Shown here: in pieces, positions 6,522 through 13,674 of the stretch | Layout of the letters: each line of letters starts with the position of its first letter | Position numbering within the stretch: the stretch's first letter is position 1 | Origin: Actinomycetes bacterium | GTDB lineage: Bacteria > Actinomycetota > Acidimicrobiia > Acidimicrobiales > RAAP-2 | Reading direction: 5' to 3' | Assembly: GCA_021791615.1 (NCBI GenBank) | Contig: JAJYWG010000293.1 | Coordinates: forward strand, 1 to 14,962 | DNA: 14,962 nucleotides | The notes under the pieces: generated by a model | What the model saw: only the letters and a program-made list of their open reading frames with translations | What the model was told of the DNA's origin: nothing | Database searches by the model: none | Program-made: the position numbers and the translations under genes

Positions 6522-6674
6522 ATGACGCACGCTCTCGGGGCCACCATCGGTGTCGAGCGCCAATGGCGCCAGAGCATGGCCGGGCTGTCCCAGTCGCACT
6601 CTGCCGATGAGCAGCACTGCAAGATTTTCGGTCAACGCTTCCAGCGCCGACACGCACCGGCCGCGATCCCGTGA
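6522..6674 (+). pseudogene. truncated MgtC/SapB-like N-terminal fragment
   Basis: A 50-codon frame from ATG 6522 starts MTHALGATIGVERQWRQSMA followed by GL. The pattern 'G..IG.ER.....AGL' is the signature of the MgtC/SapB family, in which the full motif continues RT..LV. Here it changes to SQSHSADEQHC and stops at 6672, and no membrane helices follow. GGGGGCGAG lies about 9 nt before the ATG. MgtC proteins act in Mg2+ limitation in many bacteria. This copy lacks nearly all of the protein and runs into the convergent potassium importer. The match covers only about 17 residues, from memory. Confidence 0.5.
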
Positions 6675-6726
6675 CGGTGACCGCTACCGGGTGCAGCCAG
6701 TCGACTCCGGCGAGGGCGAAGCCGGT

Positions 6727-8586
6727 TCAGTCTCGGGCCAGGCGATAGGGGATCCTTGCCACGTTGACGTTGGTCCGGCGACGCAGCACGTTGGCGAGCA
6801 CGACGCCGCGCTGGTTCTGCAGCAGCCGGTGTCGAAGCTTGCGGGGTTCCACTTCGGGGATCAGGATCATCACCTGCCGGCCACCAATCTCGGCTGAGCC
6901 GAGATACTCCAGCATCGGTGCCGCCACCGAGCGGGAGTGTGGGCGCAACACGACGAGGCGGACCCCGGGGTTCCAACGATCCCATTCGGCCTGCAATGTT
7001 GCGGCGCGCTCGTCGTCGAACTGTACGCTGACCGCCACCACCTCGTGACCGAGGGAGAGCGCGGTGCCAAGCGCGGCCTCGGTCATGCGTGACACCGCTG
7101 CCACCGTCACGAGGACCAGCTCCTCGCTAACATGGGGGATCCCCGGGACCGATCCCAAGCCCAGCTCGGCCCCGACGTCGTTGTAGTACTTGGCGATGCG
7201 GGAGAACAGCAGGATGAGCGCCGGGATGGCGATCACGACCACCCAGGCGCCCCCGGCGAACTTGGTCACCAAGAAGATGACCGTGGCCACTGCGGTCATC
7301 GCCGCCCCGGTCCCGTTGAGACCGGCACGAGCCCACCAACGCCGGGGCTTCTGTTGATGCCAGTGCCGGACCAAGCCGATCTGTGAGAGGGTGAAACCGG
7401 TGAAGACCCCGATGGCGTAGAGGGGGATGAGCGAGTTGGTGTTGGCGTTGACCGCGACCAGCAGCAACCCCGCCAGCACGGCGAGGACCACCACTCCGTA
7501 GCGGTAGACAGGTCGGTCGGCCCTGAGCCCGAACACGTGCGGGACCAGATTGTCCCGGGCGAGCAGGCTGGCCAGCACCGGCAGGCCGCCAAAGGAGGTG
7601 TTCGCGGCCAGCGCCAGGATCACCGTGGTCGACAGGTCGACCACGTAGTAGATCGGTCCCCGGCCCACCGACGCGCCGGTGATCTGGCTGAGCACCGTCT
7701 GGTTGGCCGTCGGTCCGACGTGGAAGCGGACGGTGAGGATCGCGAGGCCCAGCAACATGGTGCCGAGGATCGCCCCGAGGATCACCTCGGTCCGCATGGC
7801 CCGACGGGCCCTCGGGGCACGGAAAGCCGGCACGTCGTTGGCGATGGCCTCGACCCCGGTGAGCGCGCTGCAGCCGGCCGCGAAGGCCTTCAGGAGCAGC
7901 AGCACCCCCACGGCGGCGGCGACCTTCGGGATCACGACGGGGTGCATGCCGGAGTTGGCGGCTGGATGGGAACGCAGTAACCCGGCGACGATGACCACGT
8001 AGATCCCGACCACGAACACTGCCGTCGGCAACAAGAAGGTCCGCGCGCTGGTGGCGATGCCGCGGAGGTTGAGGGCGGTCAGCGCCACCAAGAACGCCAG
8101 TGAGAGGTCAAGGCTGTCAGGGGCGAGCCCAGGAAAGGCCGACACCAGCGCTGCCACCCCGGCCGAGATCGACACGGCCACGGTGAGCACGTAGTCGACC
8201 ACGAGCGAAGCCGCCGCCAAGCGACTGGCATGAGGACCGAGGTTGGCCTTGGAAACGGCGTAACAGCCGCCCCCGTCGGGGTAGGCCTCGATGACCTGGC
8301 GGTAGGAGAACACCAAGATGATCAGGAGGACGACGATGGCGATGGTGATCGGCTCGATCTTGGCCAGTGCCCCCGCACCGGCGGTGGCCAACACGACGAG
8401 CATGGCTTCGGGTCCGTAGGCCACCGAGCTGATCGCGTCGAGGGACAGCGCCGGGATGCCCTCGATGCTCGTGATCTGACCGCGTTCGGCGTCCTTGGAC
8501 TCCGTAGTCGCTGCCCCGTCCTCGCCGCTCGTGGTCGTGGCGCCTCCCCCCCTCGGGGCGCCCTCGGCTGTCGGCTCTCCGGTCAC
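6727..8586 (-). CDS. kimA: KimA-type high-affinity potassium importer
   Basis: A 619-residue APC/KUP-like transporter; Bacillus subtilis KimA has about 607. After a 45-residue low-complexity N-terminus comes LDAISSVAYGPEAMLVVL, with D50 and Y57 spaced as the K+-binding Asp36/Tyr43 of KimA. Then come SYRQVIEAYPDGGGCYAVSK, LVVDYVLTVAVSISAG and KAFAAGCSALTGVEAI (T242 at the K+ site). Roughly 12 helices end near residue 460 and a cytoplasmic alpha/beta domain follows (VSEELVLVTVAAVSRM to the end), as in KimA. GTG 8586 follows GGAG at 7-nt spacing. In Firmicutes kimA is controlled by a c-di-AMP riboswitch. I could not see a ydaO-like motif in the upstream 550 nt. Confidence 0.92.
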   Translation of the reverse strand: MTGEPTAEGAPRGGGATTTSGEDGAATTESKDAERGQITSIEGIPALSLDAISSVAYGPEAMLVVLATAGAGALAKIEPITIAIVVLLIILVFSYRQVIEAYPDGGGCYAVSKANLGPHASRLAAASLVVDYVLTVAVSISAGVAALVSAFPGLAPDSLDLSLAFLVALTALNLRGIATSARTFLLPTAVFVVGIYVVIVAGLLRSHPAANSGMHPVVIPKVAAAVGVLLLLKAFAAGCSALTGVEAIANDVPAFRAPRARRAMRTEVILGAILGTMLLGLAILTVRFHVGPTANQTVLSQITGASVGRGPIYYVVDLSTTVILALAANTSFGGLPVLASLLARDNLVPHVFGLRADRPVYRYGVVVLAVLAGLLLVAVNANTNSLIPLYAIGVFTGFTLSQIGLVRHWHQQKPRRWWARAGLNGTGAAMTAVATVIFLVTKFAGGAWVVVIAIPALILLFSRIAKYYNDVGAELGLGSVPGIPHVSEELVLVTVAAVSRMTEAALGTALSLGHEVVAVSVQFDDERAATLQAEWDRWNPGVRLVVLRPHSRSVAAPMLEYLGSAEIGGRQVMILIPEVEPRKLRHRLLQNQRGVVLANVLRRRTNVNVARIPYRLARD

Positions 8587-8610
8587 CCAGGGTCTCCGGT
8601 CACCGTCTTG

Positions 8611-8850
8611 TCAATCCTGGGGCGATGTCGCACGCAGTGATCTTCGCATGGCGTCGGCTTCCTTCCCGGTTCCGGCGAGTTCTGTGAGGTCGAACCCACG
8701 AAGCTGGGCGGTCTTGACGAGGACCGGGCGAGCGAGGTCGGCGGCCGTGTAGTGGTGCTCCACCGGGGGTCGCGGGTGTCCCGTCGATCAGCACGTCGTG
8801 ATAGCGCTCGCCGTCGGTGTCGCGTAGGCGTTGGATGGCTCGGGAAGCGC
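8611..8850 (-). pseudogene. coding-like fragment of unknown family upstream of kimA
   Basis: On the minus strand two pieces in different frames look protein-like. The first is AIQRLRDTDGERYHDVLIDG (about 8785-8845). The second, 8760 down to a stop at 8611-8613, begins EHHYTAADLARPVLVKTAQL and continues RGFDLTELAGTGKEADAMRR. The amino-acid composition is balanced and unlike the Arg/Pro-rich shadow frames around it. The two pieces join only with a frame change and no start codon is evident. I do not recognise the family. It might be the tail of a gene once in operon with kimA, whose GTG lies 24 bases beyond this stop. Confidence 0.35.
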
Positions 8851-9161
8851 CGAGCAAGGAGCAGGCCTACCGCGCCTCGTCGGCAGCTTTTGAACAAGCC
8901 CTTGCTACAGCCAACGTTGCGGATCCGGCGTTGGCGGCCACGATGGTCGACCCGCAGCACCCAGCCCTACACAAGTCGAAGCTTTCGCCTGAGTTACCCG
9001 GCGACGTGATCGCTCTCGCTGGTGCGCATGCCAAAGTTGGGCCGGGACGGTTACCGCAACGACGACCGGTGATCGCTGGCTCCAGGTGGGACCGGCCAAG
9101 CGTCGGAGGACCGAGCCGATCATCGCCTACCGACGGGACGTTGATACAGCAACGAGTGTAG
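8835..9161 (+). pseudogene. unidentified coding-like frame, probably decayed
   Basis: A plus-strand frame from ATG 8835 reads MAREAPSKEQAYRASSAAFE and further plausible residues to about ELPGDVIALAGAHAKVGPG. After that the plausible protein sequence moves to another frame (DRWLQVGPAKRRRTEPIIAY, about 9071-9130). No Shine-Dalgarno precedes the ATG. The segment between the kimA start and the cmtR promoter therefore seems to hold a frameshifted gene rather than true spacer. I do not recognise the family, and chance open frames are common at this GC content. Confidence 0.3.
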
Positions 9162-9165
9162 TATC
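9143..9165. promoter_or_regulatory. cmtR operator candidate and -10 box
   Basis: GATAC (9143-9147) and GTATC (9161-9165) form an inverted repeat with a 13-nt gap. Inside it, TACA (9145-9148) and TGTA (9157-9160) form a second, offset one. TAGTAT (9159-9164) is a good -10 ending 6 nt before the GTG, so the mRNA is probably leaderless. Autoregulation by the metal sensor is inferred. Confidence 0.5.
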
Positions 9166-9170
9166 CGACG

Positions 9171-9530
9171 GTGCCTGTTGCCGCTGCGACCCGGCTCGAT
9201 GCCCTCGCCCGCGTGGGTCGGGCGCTGGCCGACCCGACCCGGTGCCGCCTGCTGCTGGCGCTCCTCGACGGGCCAGCCCATCCGAGTGAGTTGGCCAACC
9301 GCCTGGGCCTGGGCCGGGCGAACACCAGCAACCACCTGAGCTGCTTGCGAGGCTGCGGTCTGGTGCTCGGCGAACCCGAGGGCCGCCAGGTCCGCTACCA
9401 GCTCGCCGACGCGAACCTGGCGCACGCTCTTCGCGACCTGGCTGACGTGGTGCTCGCAGTCGATGTCGACCAGCCGTGCCTCAACGACAACGACCGGCGT
9501 ACGGCGGCGACAGCCGAGCCGCATTGCTGA
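9171..9530 (+). CDS. cmtR: CmtR-like Cd(II)/Pb(II)-sensing ArsR/SmtB repressor
   Basis: A 119-residue winged-helix repressor. The core (ALADPTRCRLLLALLDG, then RLGLGRANTSNHLSCLRGCG and EGRQVRYQLAD) follows Mycobacterium tuberculosis CmtR (118 residues) closely, by memory. The CmtR ligands Cys57, Cys61 and Cys102 have counterparts here at Cys58 and Cys62 (LSCLRGC, recognition helix) and Cys103 (DVDQPC). Metal binding by these thiolates releases the protein from its operator, so it should derepress the downstream exporters on Cd/Pb exposure. GTG 9171 is supported by the -10 box just before it and by alignment length. The stop TGA overlaps the CDF start by one base (TGATG). Confidence 0.93.
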   Translation: MPVAAATRLDALARVGRALADPTRCRLLLALLDGPAHPSELANRLGLGRANTSNHLSCLRGCGLVLGEPEGRQVRYQLADANLAHALRDLADVVLAVDVDQPCLNDNDRRTAATAEPHC

Positions 9531-10441
9531 TGGGTCACGATCACGGTGCTTCGACCGCGGCAGTGGCGCAGCGGGGCCGGCTGACCCTCGTGCTCGGGAT
9601 CACGGTCACGGTCCTGGCGGCAGAGATCATCGGCGGAGTGCTGGCGCATTCGCTCGTGCTGATCGCCGATGCCGGGCACATGGCGGCGGACGCCGCGGGG
9701 ATGGGGCTGTCCCTCCTGGCGGTGTGGTTCGCCGGCCGGCCGACCAGCGAGACGCGTACTTTCGGGTACCAGCGAGGGGAGATCCTTGCCGCGGTGGTCA
9801 ACGCTGCGCTGCTGTTCGGCGTCGGCGCCTTCATCCTCATCGAGGCAGCCCGCCGGCTGGCCCACCCGGAGACTTCGACACCATCGTTGATGCTCGTCTT
9901 CGGGATCATCGCCCTGGCTGGCAACGCCGCCAGCCTGGCGCTGCTTCGACGCGGCCAGGCCGAGAGCTTGAACGTCCGTGGGGCGTTCCTCGAGGTGCTC
10001 TCCGACCTGCTCGGCGCCGCCGCGGTGCTCGTCGCTGCGGCGGTCATCGCCGGCACGGGATTTGAGCGGGCAGACGCGGTGGCGTCGATCCTCATCGGCG
10101 CGTTGATCCTGCCCCGCACCGTCAAGCTGCTGCGCGATGCCGTTGACGTGCTGCTCGAAGCGACCCCGAAGCATGTCGACCTGAACGAGGTCCGCGACCA
10201 CATCCGGGAGACCCCGGGGGTGCTCGATGTGCACGACCTGCACGCCTGGACTATCACGAGCGGCGTACCGGTCCTTTCTGCGCACGTCGTCGCCATCGAC
10301 GAGGTGCTGGCCGACGGCGGTGGTGCCCGGGTGCTCGACCGGCTTGCCGAGTGCATGGCCGGGCATTTCGACGTCGAGCACTGCACGTTCCAGCTCGAGC
10401 CGGCCAGCCACCGCGACCACGAGCACGCCGCCCACCCGTGA
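9530..10441 (+). CDS. CDF-family metal/proton antiporter (CzcD/ZitB type)
   Basis: A 303-residue cation diffusion facilitator exporting divalent metal (Zn/Cd class) from the cytoplasm. The N-terminus MGHDHG is a short His-rich metal tail, mirrored by HRDHEHAAHP at the end. Six helices are visible. Helix 2 carries the site ADAGHMAAD (H50, D54). In helix 5 the usual His-x3-Asp is E155-x3-D159 (FLEVLSD). The cytoplasmic domain from about 205 has DVHDLHAW (H235), H252 and HC (284-285), typical dimer-interface ligands. ATG 9530 is chosen over in-frame upstream codons because it overlaps the cmtR stop and gives the His-rich tail. As the immediate partner of cmtR it is likely a Cd/Zn/Pb efflux pump. 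Confidence 0.9.
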   Translation: MGHDHGASTAAVAQRGRLTLVLGITVTVLAAEIIGGVLAHSLVLIADAGHMAADAAGMGLSLLAVWFAGRPTSETRTFGYQRGEILAAVVNAALLFGVGAFILIEAARRLAHPETSTPSLMLVFGIIALAGNAASLALLRRGQAESLNVRGAFLEVLSDLLGAAAVLVAAAVIAGTGFERADAVASILIGALILPRTVKLLRDAVDVLLEATPKHVDLNEVRDHIRETPGVLDVHDLHAWTITSGVPVLSAHVVAIDEVLADGGGARVLDRLAECMAGHFDVEHCTFQLEPASHRDHEHAAHP

Positions 10442-11067
10442 GCCTTGCCGCGTCACCGAGCCCAGTTCAGCGTGCGCGGCGCCTCGAAGCGGTAACCGTC
10501 GGATGGAACGCCGTCGAGGCCGGCGTCGCCGTGGTGAGTGGCCTGCTCGCCGGCTCCGTGGCGCTCACCGGTTTCGGGCTGGACTCTGCCATCGAAGTCG
10601 TCTCGGCGCTTATCGTGCTCAGCCGGCTGCGGGCCGCGCTGGCTGGCCGCGCCGCGGACGAGGAGCGGGAGCGGCGGGCGCTTCGCGCCCTCGCCGTCAC
10701 GTTCTTCGCCCTCGCTGCGTATGTGACCGCCGACGGCATCCACGGCCTGGCGACGGCCAGCCGACCCGACACGAGCCCTGCGGGGATCGCCGTCAGTGCG
10801 GCCGCGCTCGTGGTCATGCCCGCGCTGGCCTACGTCAAGCAGGCCACGGGACGGCGCATTGACGGACCCCTCGGCGCGCTGGTGCTCACCGACGCCGCCG
10901 AGACCCGGCTTTGTGCCCTCTTGGCCGCGTCGACGCTCGGCAGTCTGGTCGCCTACAGCTTCGCCGGCTGGTGGTGGGCCGACCCGGCCGCCGGCTTCGT
11001 CGTCGTCGGCTTCGCCCTCCGGGAGGGCTGGAAAGCCTGGCACGGCGAGTCGTGCTGCGGTGATTGA
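10438..11067 (+). CDS. CDF-like six-helix cation transporter lacking the cytoplasmic domain
   Basis: 209 residues, GTG 10438 overlapping the CDF stop by GTGA, so it is third in the cmtR operon. It has about six helices and no C-terminal domain. Helix 2 has FGLDSAIEVVSAL (D49-x3-E53) and helix 5 LVLTDAAETRLCALLAAS (D152), at the positions of CDF metal-site residues. A helix break with GWWWADPAAGF precedes the end. The C-terminus is WHGESCCGD, a vicinal Cys pair that could bind soft metals. The family is what databases usually label 'cation transporter'. An additional efflux or accessory subunit for the same metals is likely. Its substrate is not known. Confidence 0.82.
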   Translation: MSLAASPSPVQRARRLEAVTVGWNAVEAGVAVVSGLLAGSVALTGFGLDSAIEVVSALIVLSRLRAALAGRAADEERERRALRALAVTFFALAAYVTADGIHGLATASRPDTSPAGIAVSAAALVVMPALAYVKQATGRRIDGPLGALVLTDAAETRLCALLAASTLGSLVAYSFAGWWWADPAAGFVVVGFALREGWKAWHGESCCGD

Positions 11068-11118
11068 CCCGAACCCCGAACCCAGCGCGACCATCAGTCC
11101 CAAGTGTGCGGCGTGATG

Positions 11119-11925
11119 CTATAGGCCGTTGGGGAAGGAGACCGACTCGGGGGCAACGAGCGGGGTGCCGACCTCCAGCTGGATCTGCGCGTGGGCGTTC
11201 AGCGGAATATCGCGGGGGTTGGCCTCGTAACGCTTGCCGTTGTATATGGCGGTGACAGGTCCCGTCGCCGGGCCAACCTGGTTCGGCCCGAGTGGTTGGC
11301 CCCACTCGTCGAAGAAGTCACCGAGGGTGTAGGTGCGCTGGACGGGCGACTCGATGTGGATGACACCGTCCGCGGCATGGGTGTGGAGCCAGTAGAAGCA
11401 ACTCCCACTGGAGACGAACGGGCCCTGGGGTGAGTTCTGCGATTGTGCCCCCGGGATGCCGATCCCGGCAGGAATTTGGCGGGGGGAGCCGTTGACGAAG
11501 ATCGTGAGGTGGGCGTGGATGTGGAACAAGGTCTGCTCGTTGGAGAGGCATTGGATGCCGTCGACGGTCTGGCCGGCGGCACTCAGGGCAGCGCTGGCAA
11601 GCGGCGGGCCGTTCGGGATCGGAATTCCTTCGGGCCCGGTCGACCCCATGGATCCGACCGGTTGCAACGTGCCGAGAGACGCCAGAGACCCGAGCTTGAG
11701 CGTCGGGGTGCCCCCAGTGTCGGAGCTCGAAGCGGTGCTCGAACCGGAGCCGGCGTGCGACACTACGATCCCGATCCCGGTACCCAGGCCGGCGAGCACC
11801 ACGGCCCCGACGATTGCGGTTCCGATCCGCTGGCGACGCCGACGGCCTTCGAGCGCCTTCAGCGCTTCGGAGTGGCGCTGTGCCTCGGCTCGTCGTAGTG
11901 CCCTCGTTCGCTTCCCACTGGTCAC
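11119..11925 (-). CDS. membrane-anchored extracytoplasmic protein with HxHxH motif
   Basis: 268 residues, transcribed convergently to the cmtR operon. The basic cytoplasmic N-terminus (residues 1-34, RRRRQR) is followed by one membrane helix (about 35-56) and a Ser/Gly-rich linker. The exported domain has HIHAH (135-139), WLHTHAADGVIHIES (H181, H183, H190) and two cysteines, C126 and C176, likely to form a disulfide. The His clusters suggest metal (for example Cu) binding; the fold is unknown to me, but the type recurs in actinobacteria. GTG 11925 follows AGGAG with 8-nt spacing. An operator-like site sits at its transcription start, shared in type with blaI and ccdA. The function is not established. 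Confidence 0.85.
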   Translation of the reverse strand: MTSGKRTRALRRAEAQRHSEALKALEGRRRRQRIGTAIVGAVVLAGLGTGIGIVVSHAGSGSSTASSSDTGGTPTLKLGSLASLGTLQPVGSMGSTGPEGIPIPNGPPLASAALSAAGQTVDGIQCLSNEQTLFHIHAHLTIFVNGSPRQIPAGIGIPGAQSQNSPQGPFVSSGSCFYWLHTHAADGVIHIESPVQRTYTLGDFFDEWGQPLGPNQVGPATGPVTAIYNGKRYEANPRDIPLNAHAQIQLEVGTPLVAPESVSFPNGL

Positions 11926-12024
11926 GCCTCGGTCTCCTCTTCCTTTCGCACGTGACCGGACACCGAGGATGGCACCGGAAGCTTCCTGTGGCGGCGATGA
12001 GCCGTCGCCCGATCGACCAGTTCA

Positions 12025-12072
12025 CTACGACAGTGTGTCGCTATCATAACGACGGTGGCCCTGTGGCCTCAA
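12025..12072 (-). promoter_or_regulatory. promoter of the HxHxH protein with BlaI-like operator (site A)
   Basis: On the minus strand, TTGAGG (12067-12072) and TATGAT (12043-12048) form a promoter with an 18-nt spacer. Just downstream, over +1, lies CTACGACAGTGTGTCGCTA (12025-12043 as plus strand), containing the inverted repeat CGACA-GTG-TGTCG. It shares 14 of 20 bases with site D. BlaI is the nearest candidate regulator. Confidence 0.55.
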
Positions 12073-12192
12073 CGAGACCCGAGGCGGCGAATGCTGGTAT
12101 GGACAAGAACACGATCTCGACAACGGTGCTTGGTCCCGGCACGGCCGTCGTGGCCGCCAAAGGCCTCTCCTGACGAGTACGAGCGCCGCTCG

Positions 12193-12223
12193 GCGCTTCG
12201 CTCAGCCGGCGCGAGCGAAGCGC
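12193..12223. repeat. 11-bp perfect inverted repeat
   Basis: GCGCTTCGCTC (12193-12203) and GAGCGAAGCGC (12213-12223) pair without mismatch around a 9-nt loop that itself contains GCCGGC. It lies between two divergent promoters and has no U-run, so it is not an ordinary terminator. The rest of 12073-12268 shows no convincing gene. Confidence 0.85.
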
Positions 12224-12268
12224 AGCCGACGGGCTACGCGCCTGGATGCGAGAGCCGTTTGCGGGCGT

Positions 12269-12286
12269 ACTACTCTTCATCGTAGT
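12269..12286. promoter_or_regulatory. operator candidate before blaI (site B)
   Basis: ACTAC (12269-12273), 8 nt, GTAGT (12282-12286) is a perfect 5+5 inverted repeat 31 nt before the blaI ATG. A possible promoter is TTGCGG (12260-12265) with TAGTTG (12283-12288), 17-nt spacer. The operator would cover it. Confidence 0.55.
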
Positions 12287-12317
12287 TGGCAGGCGAGAGA
12301 GGTGACCGGAGTCGAAG

Positions 12318-12686
12318 ATGGCCAAGCTGGCGATGGGAGAGCTGGAGGCAGTGGTCATGGACGTCCTCTGGGACGCGGCCGAACCCCTGACGCCCGGCCA
12401 GGTCCACGAGGTTCTGTCGGGTGAGCGCTCGCTGGCCTACACCACGGTGATGACGATCTTGGCGCGCCTCTGGCGGAAGGGTCGTCTCGAGCGAGAGCAA
12501 CGCGGCCGCGCCTATGCGTACCGTCCCCTCTTGGGCCGCGAGGCCTACGCTGCGTCCCGCATGGACGAGCTGCTCGGCGGCACCAAGGATCGTCCGCTGG
12601 CGCTGAGCTACTTTATCGCCGGGCTCAAGCCTGGTGACCGGGCTCGGCTGCGCCGGTTGTTGGACGGCGGCGGCGAGCGGAGCTGA
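12318..12686 (+). CDS. BlaI/MecI/CopY-family transcriptional repressor
   Basis: A 122-residue winged-helix repressor. The N-terminal domain MGELEAVVMDVLWDAAEPLT followed by PGQVHEVLS and SLAYTTVMTILARLWRKGRL is the typical BlaI DNA-binding domain; GRAYAYRP forms the wing. The C-terminal dimerisation helix region includes ALSYFIAGLKPGDRARLRRL. ATG 12318 follows GGAG (12308-12311) at 6-nt spacing. The M56 protease gene begins 6 nt after its stop, the usual repressor/antirepressor pair. In that family the protease, when activated, causes cleavage of the repressor and opens the regulon. The inducing signal is unknown here; no beta-lactamase gene is present in the window. Repression of its own promoter through site B is inferred. 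Confidence 0.93.
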   Translation: MAKLAMGELEAVVMDVLWDAAEPLTPGQVHEVLSGERSLAYTTVMTILARLWRKGRLEREQRGRAYAYRPLLGREAYAASRMDELLGGTKDRPLALSYFIAGLKPGDRARLRRLLDGGGERS

Positions 12687-12692
12687 GGCGCG

Positions 12693-13631
12693 ATGGGCGT
12701 GGTGCTCGCGCTCGGGGGCCTTGGCCTCGTCGCCCTGCCTGGCCTCCTCCGGCCGCTCGGGCGACGCCTCGAGCCGAGGGACTGGGCCCGGCTGTGTGCG
12801 GCGGCACTTGGAGGCGGCCTCGTCGTCTTCGAGCTGGGTCTCGTCCTCTACGCCGCTCCCACGGTCCTGCCGGCCATCGGCGCGTTCGGTCTTGCCTCGA
12901 TCTGCCGGCACATGCTCGGCGGTGTGACCCCGGGTGGGCCCGTCGCCGGTTGGGGAGCCGGCTCCCTGGCTGTCGTGGTTGCCGGCTCGGTCGGGCTGAG
13001 CGTGATGCGGGGACGTCGGATCCGCCGTCGCACCCGGGTCGAGTCGTGGCTCGGCGAGCATTCCCGTCTGGGTCGCCACGAGCTAGTCGTGCTGGAGCGT
13101 GAGGACATGGTGGCACTGAGCGTGGACTGCCGCGGCGGCCAGGTGGTCGTCTCCTCGGCGCTGGTGGACACGCTGGATGCAGACGAGCTCGGCGTGGTGC
13201 TCGCCCACGAGGCAGCCCACCTCGACCACCGGCACCAGCGCTACTTGAATCTCGCGAGTGCTGTTCGCCACGGTCTTGCCTTCTTCCCCCTGGCCACAAG
13301 GAGCGTCGCGGTGCTGGTGGTTGCCTTGGAGCGCTGGGCCGACGAGGTGGCTGCCGCGGCCACCGAAGACGGTCGTGACCGCTTGCGTGGCGCGCTGCGC
13401 CAAGTGACGGCATCGATGATCGGAATCGAGGTCGCCGCCTTCTCGGCCGCCGACACGCTCGCCGAGCGCCTCGCGGCCCTCGATAACCCGCAGCCCGGTC
13501 TAGCGCTCGCCTCGCTCGGGTTGCTCTACAGCCCCGGCTTCGCCCTCGGCGTTGCCTCGGCGGCGGGGCTCGGGGTCTGGATCAGCAACCTGCAGATGCT
13601 GATCCAGATGTCCGGCCGCTGCCCGCTCTGA
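12693..13631 (+). CDS. M56-type membrane metalloprotease (BlaR1-like, no sensor domain)
   Basis: 312 residues. Helices lie at about 1-19, 36-58 and 88-105; then a cytoplasmic catalytic region with HEAAH (172-176), the HExxH zinc motif, and E213 in ALERWADE, the position of the third ligand in this family. A last helix follows at about 272-298. It lacks a penicillin-binding sensor domain, so it cannot sense beta-lactams as BlaR1 does. Its signal may be another membrane or envelope state. The expected role is to inactivate the adjacent BlaI-family repressor. ATG 12693 is 6 nt after the blaI stop, with GGAG/GAGG just upstream; the two genes form one transcription unit. Confidence 0.9.
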   Translation: MGVVLALGGLGLVALPGLLRPLGRRLEPRDWARLCAAALGGGLVVFELGLVLYAAPTVLPAIGAFGLASICRHMLGGVTPGGPVAGWGAGSLAVVVAGSVGLSVMRGRRIRRRTRVESWLGEHSRLGRHELVVLEREDMVALSVDCRGGQVVVSSALVDTLDADELGVVLAHEAAHLDHRHQRYLNLASAVRHGLAFFPLATRSVAVLVVALERWADEVAAAATEDGRDRLRGALRQVTASMIGIEVAAFSAADTLAERLAALDNPQPGLALASLGLLYSPGFALGVASAAGLGVWISNLQMLIQMSGRCPL

Positions 13632-13657
13632 CCAACTGGCTCGACCCGAGGTGGCTA

Positions 13658-13674
13658 ACTACGCTGTGTCGTAG
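13658..13674. promoter_or_regulatory. operator candidate abutting ccdA (site C)
   Basis: CTAC (13659-13662), 8 nt, GTAG (13671-13674) is an inverted repeat directly before the ATG at 13675, with the same spacing as site B. TAACTA (13656-13661) could be a -10. There is no Shine-Dalgarno, so the transcript is probably leaderless and the operator would cover the start site. Confidence 0.55.

Noticed and set aside
8587..9140. A ydaO (c-di-AMP) riboswitch upstream of the KimA homologue.
   Set aside because: Segments such as CCGGGAAGGAAGCCGACG look vaguely similar, but the conserved core is not present and the region reads better as decayed coding sequence.
9395..10456. A 353-codon minus-strand frame opposite the CDF gene.
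   Set aside because: It is antisense to a well-supported gene and has no start-site or domain evidence.
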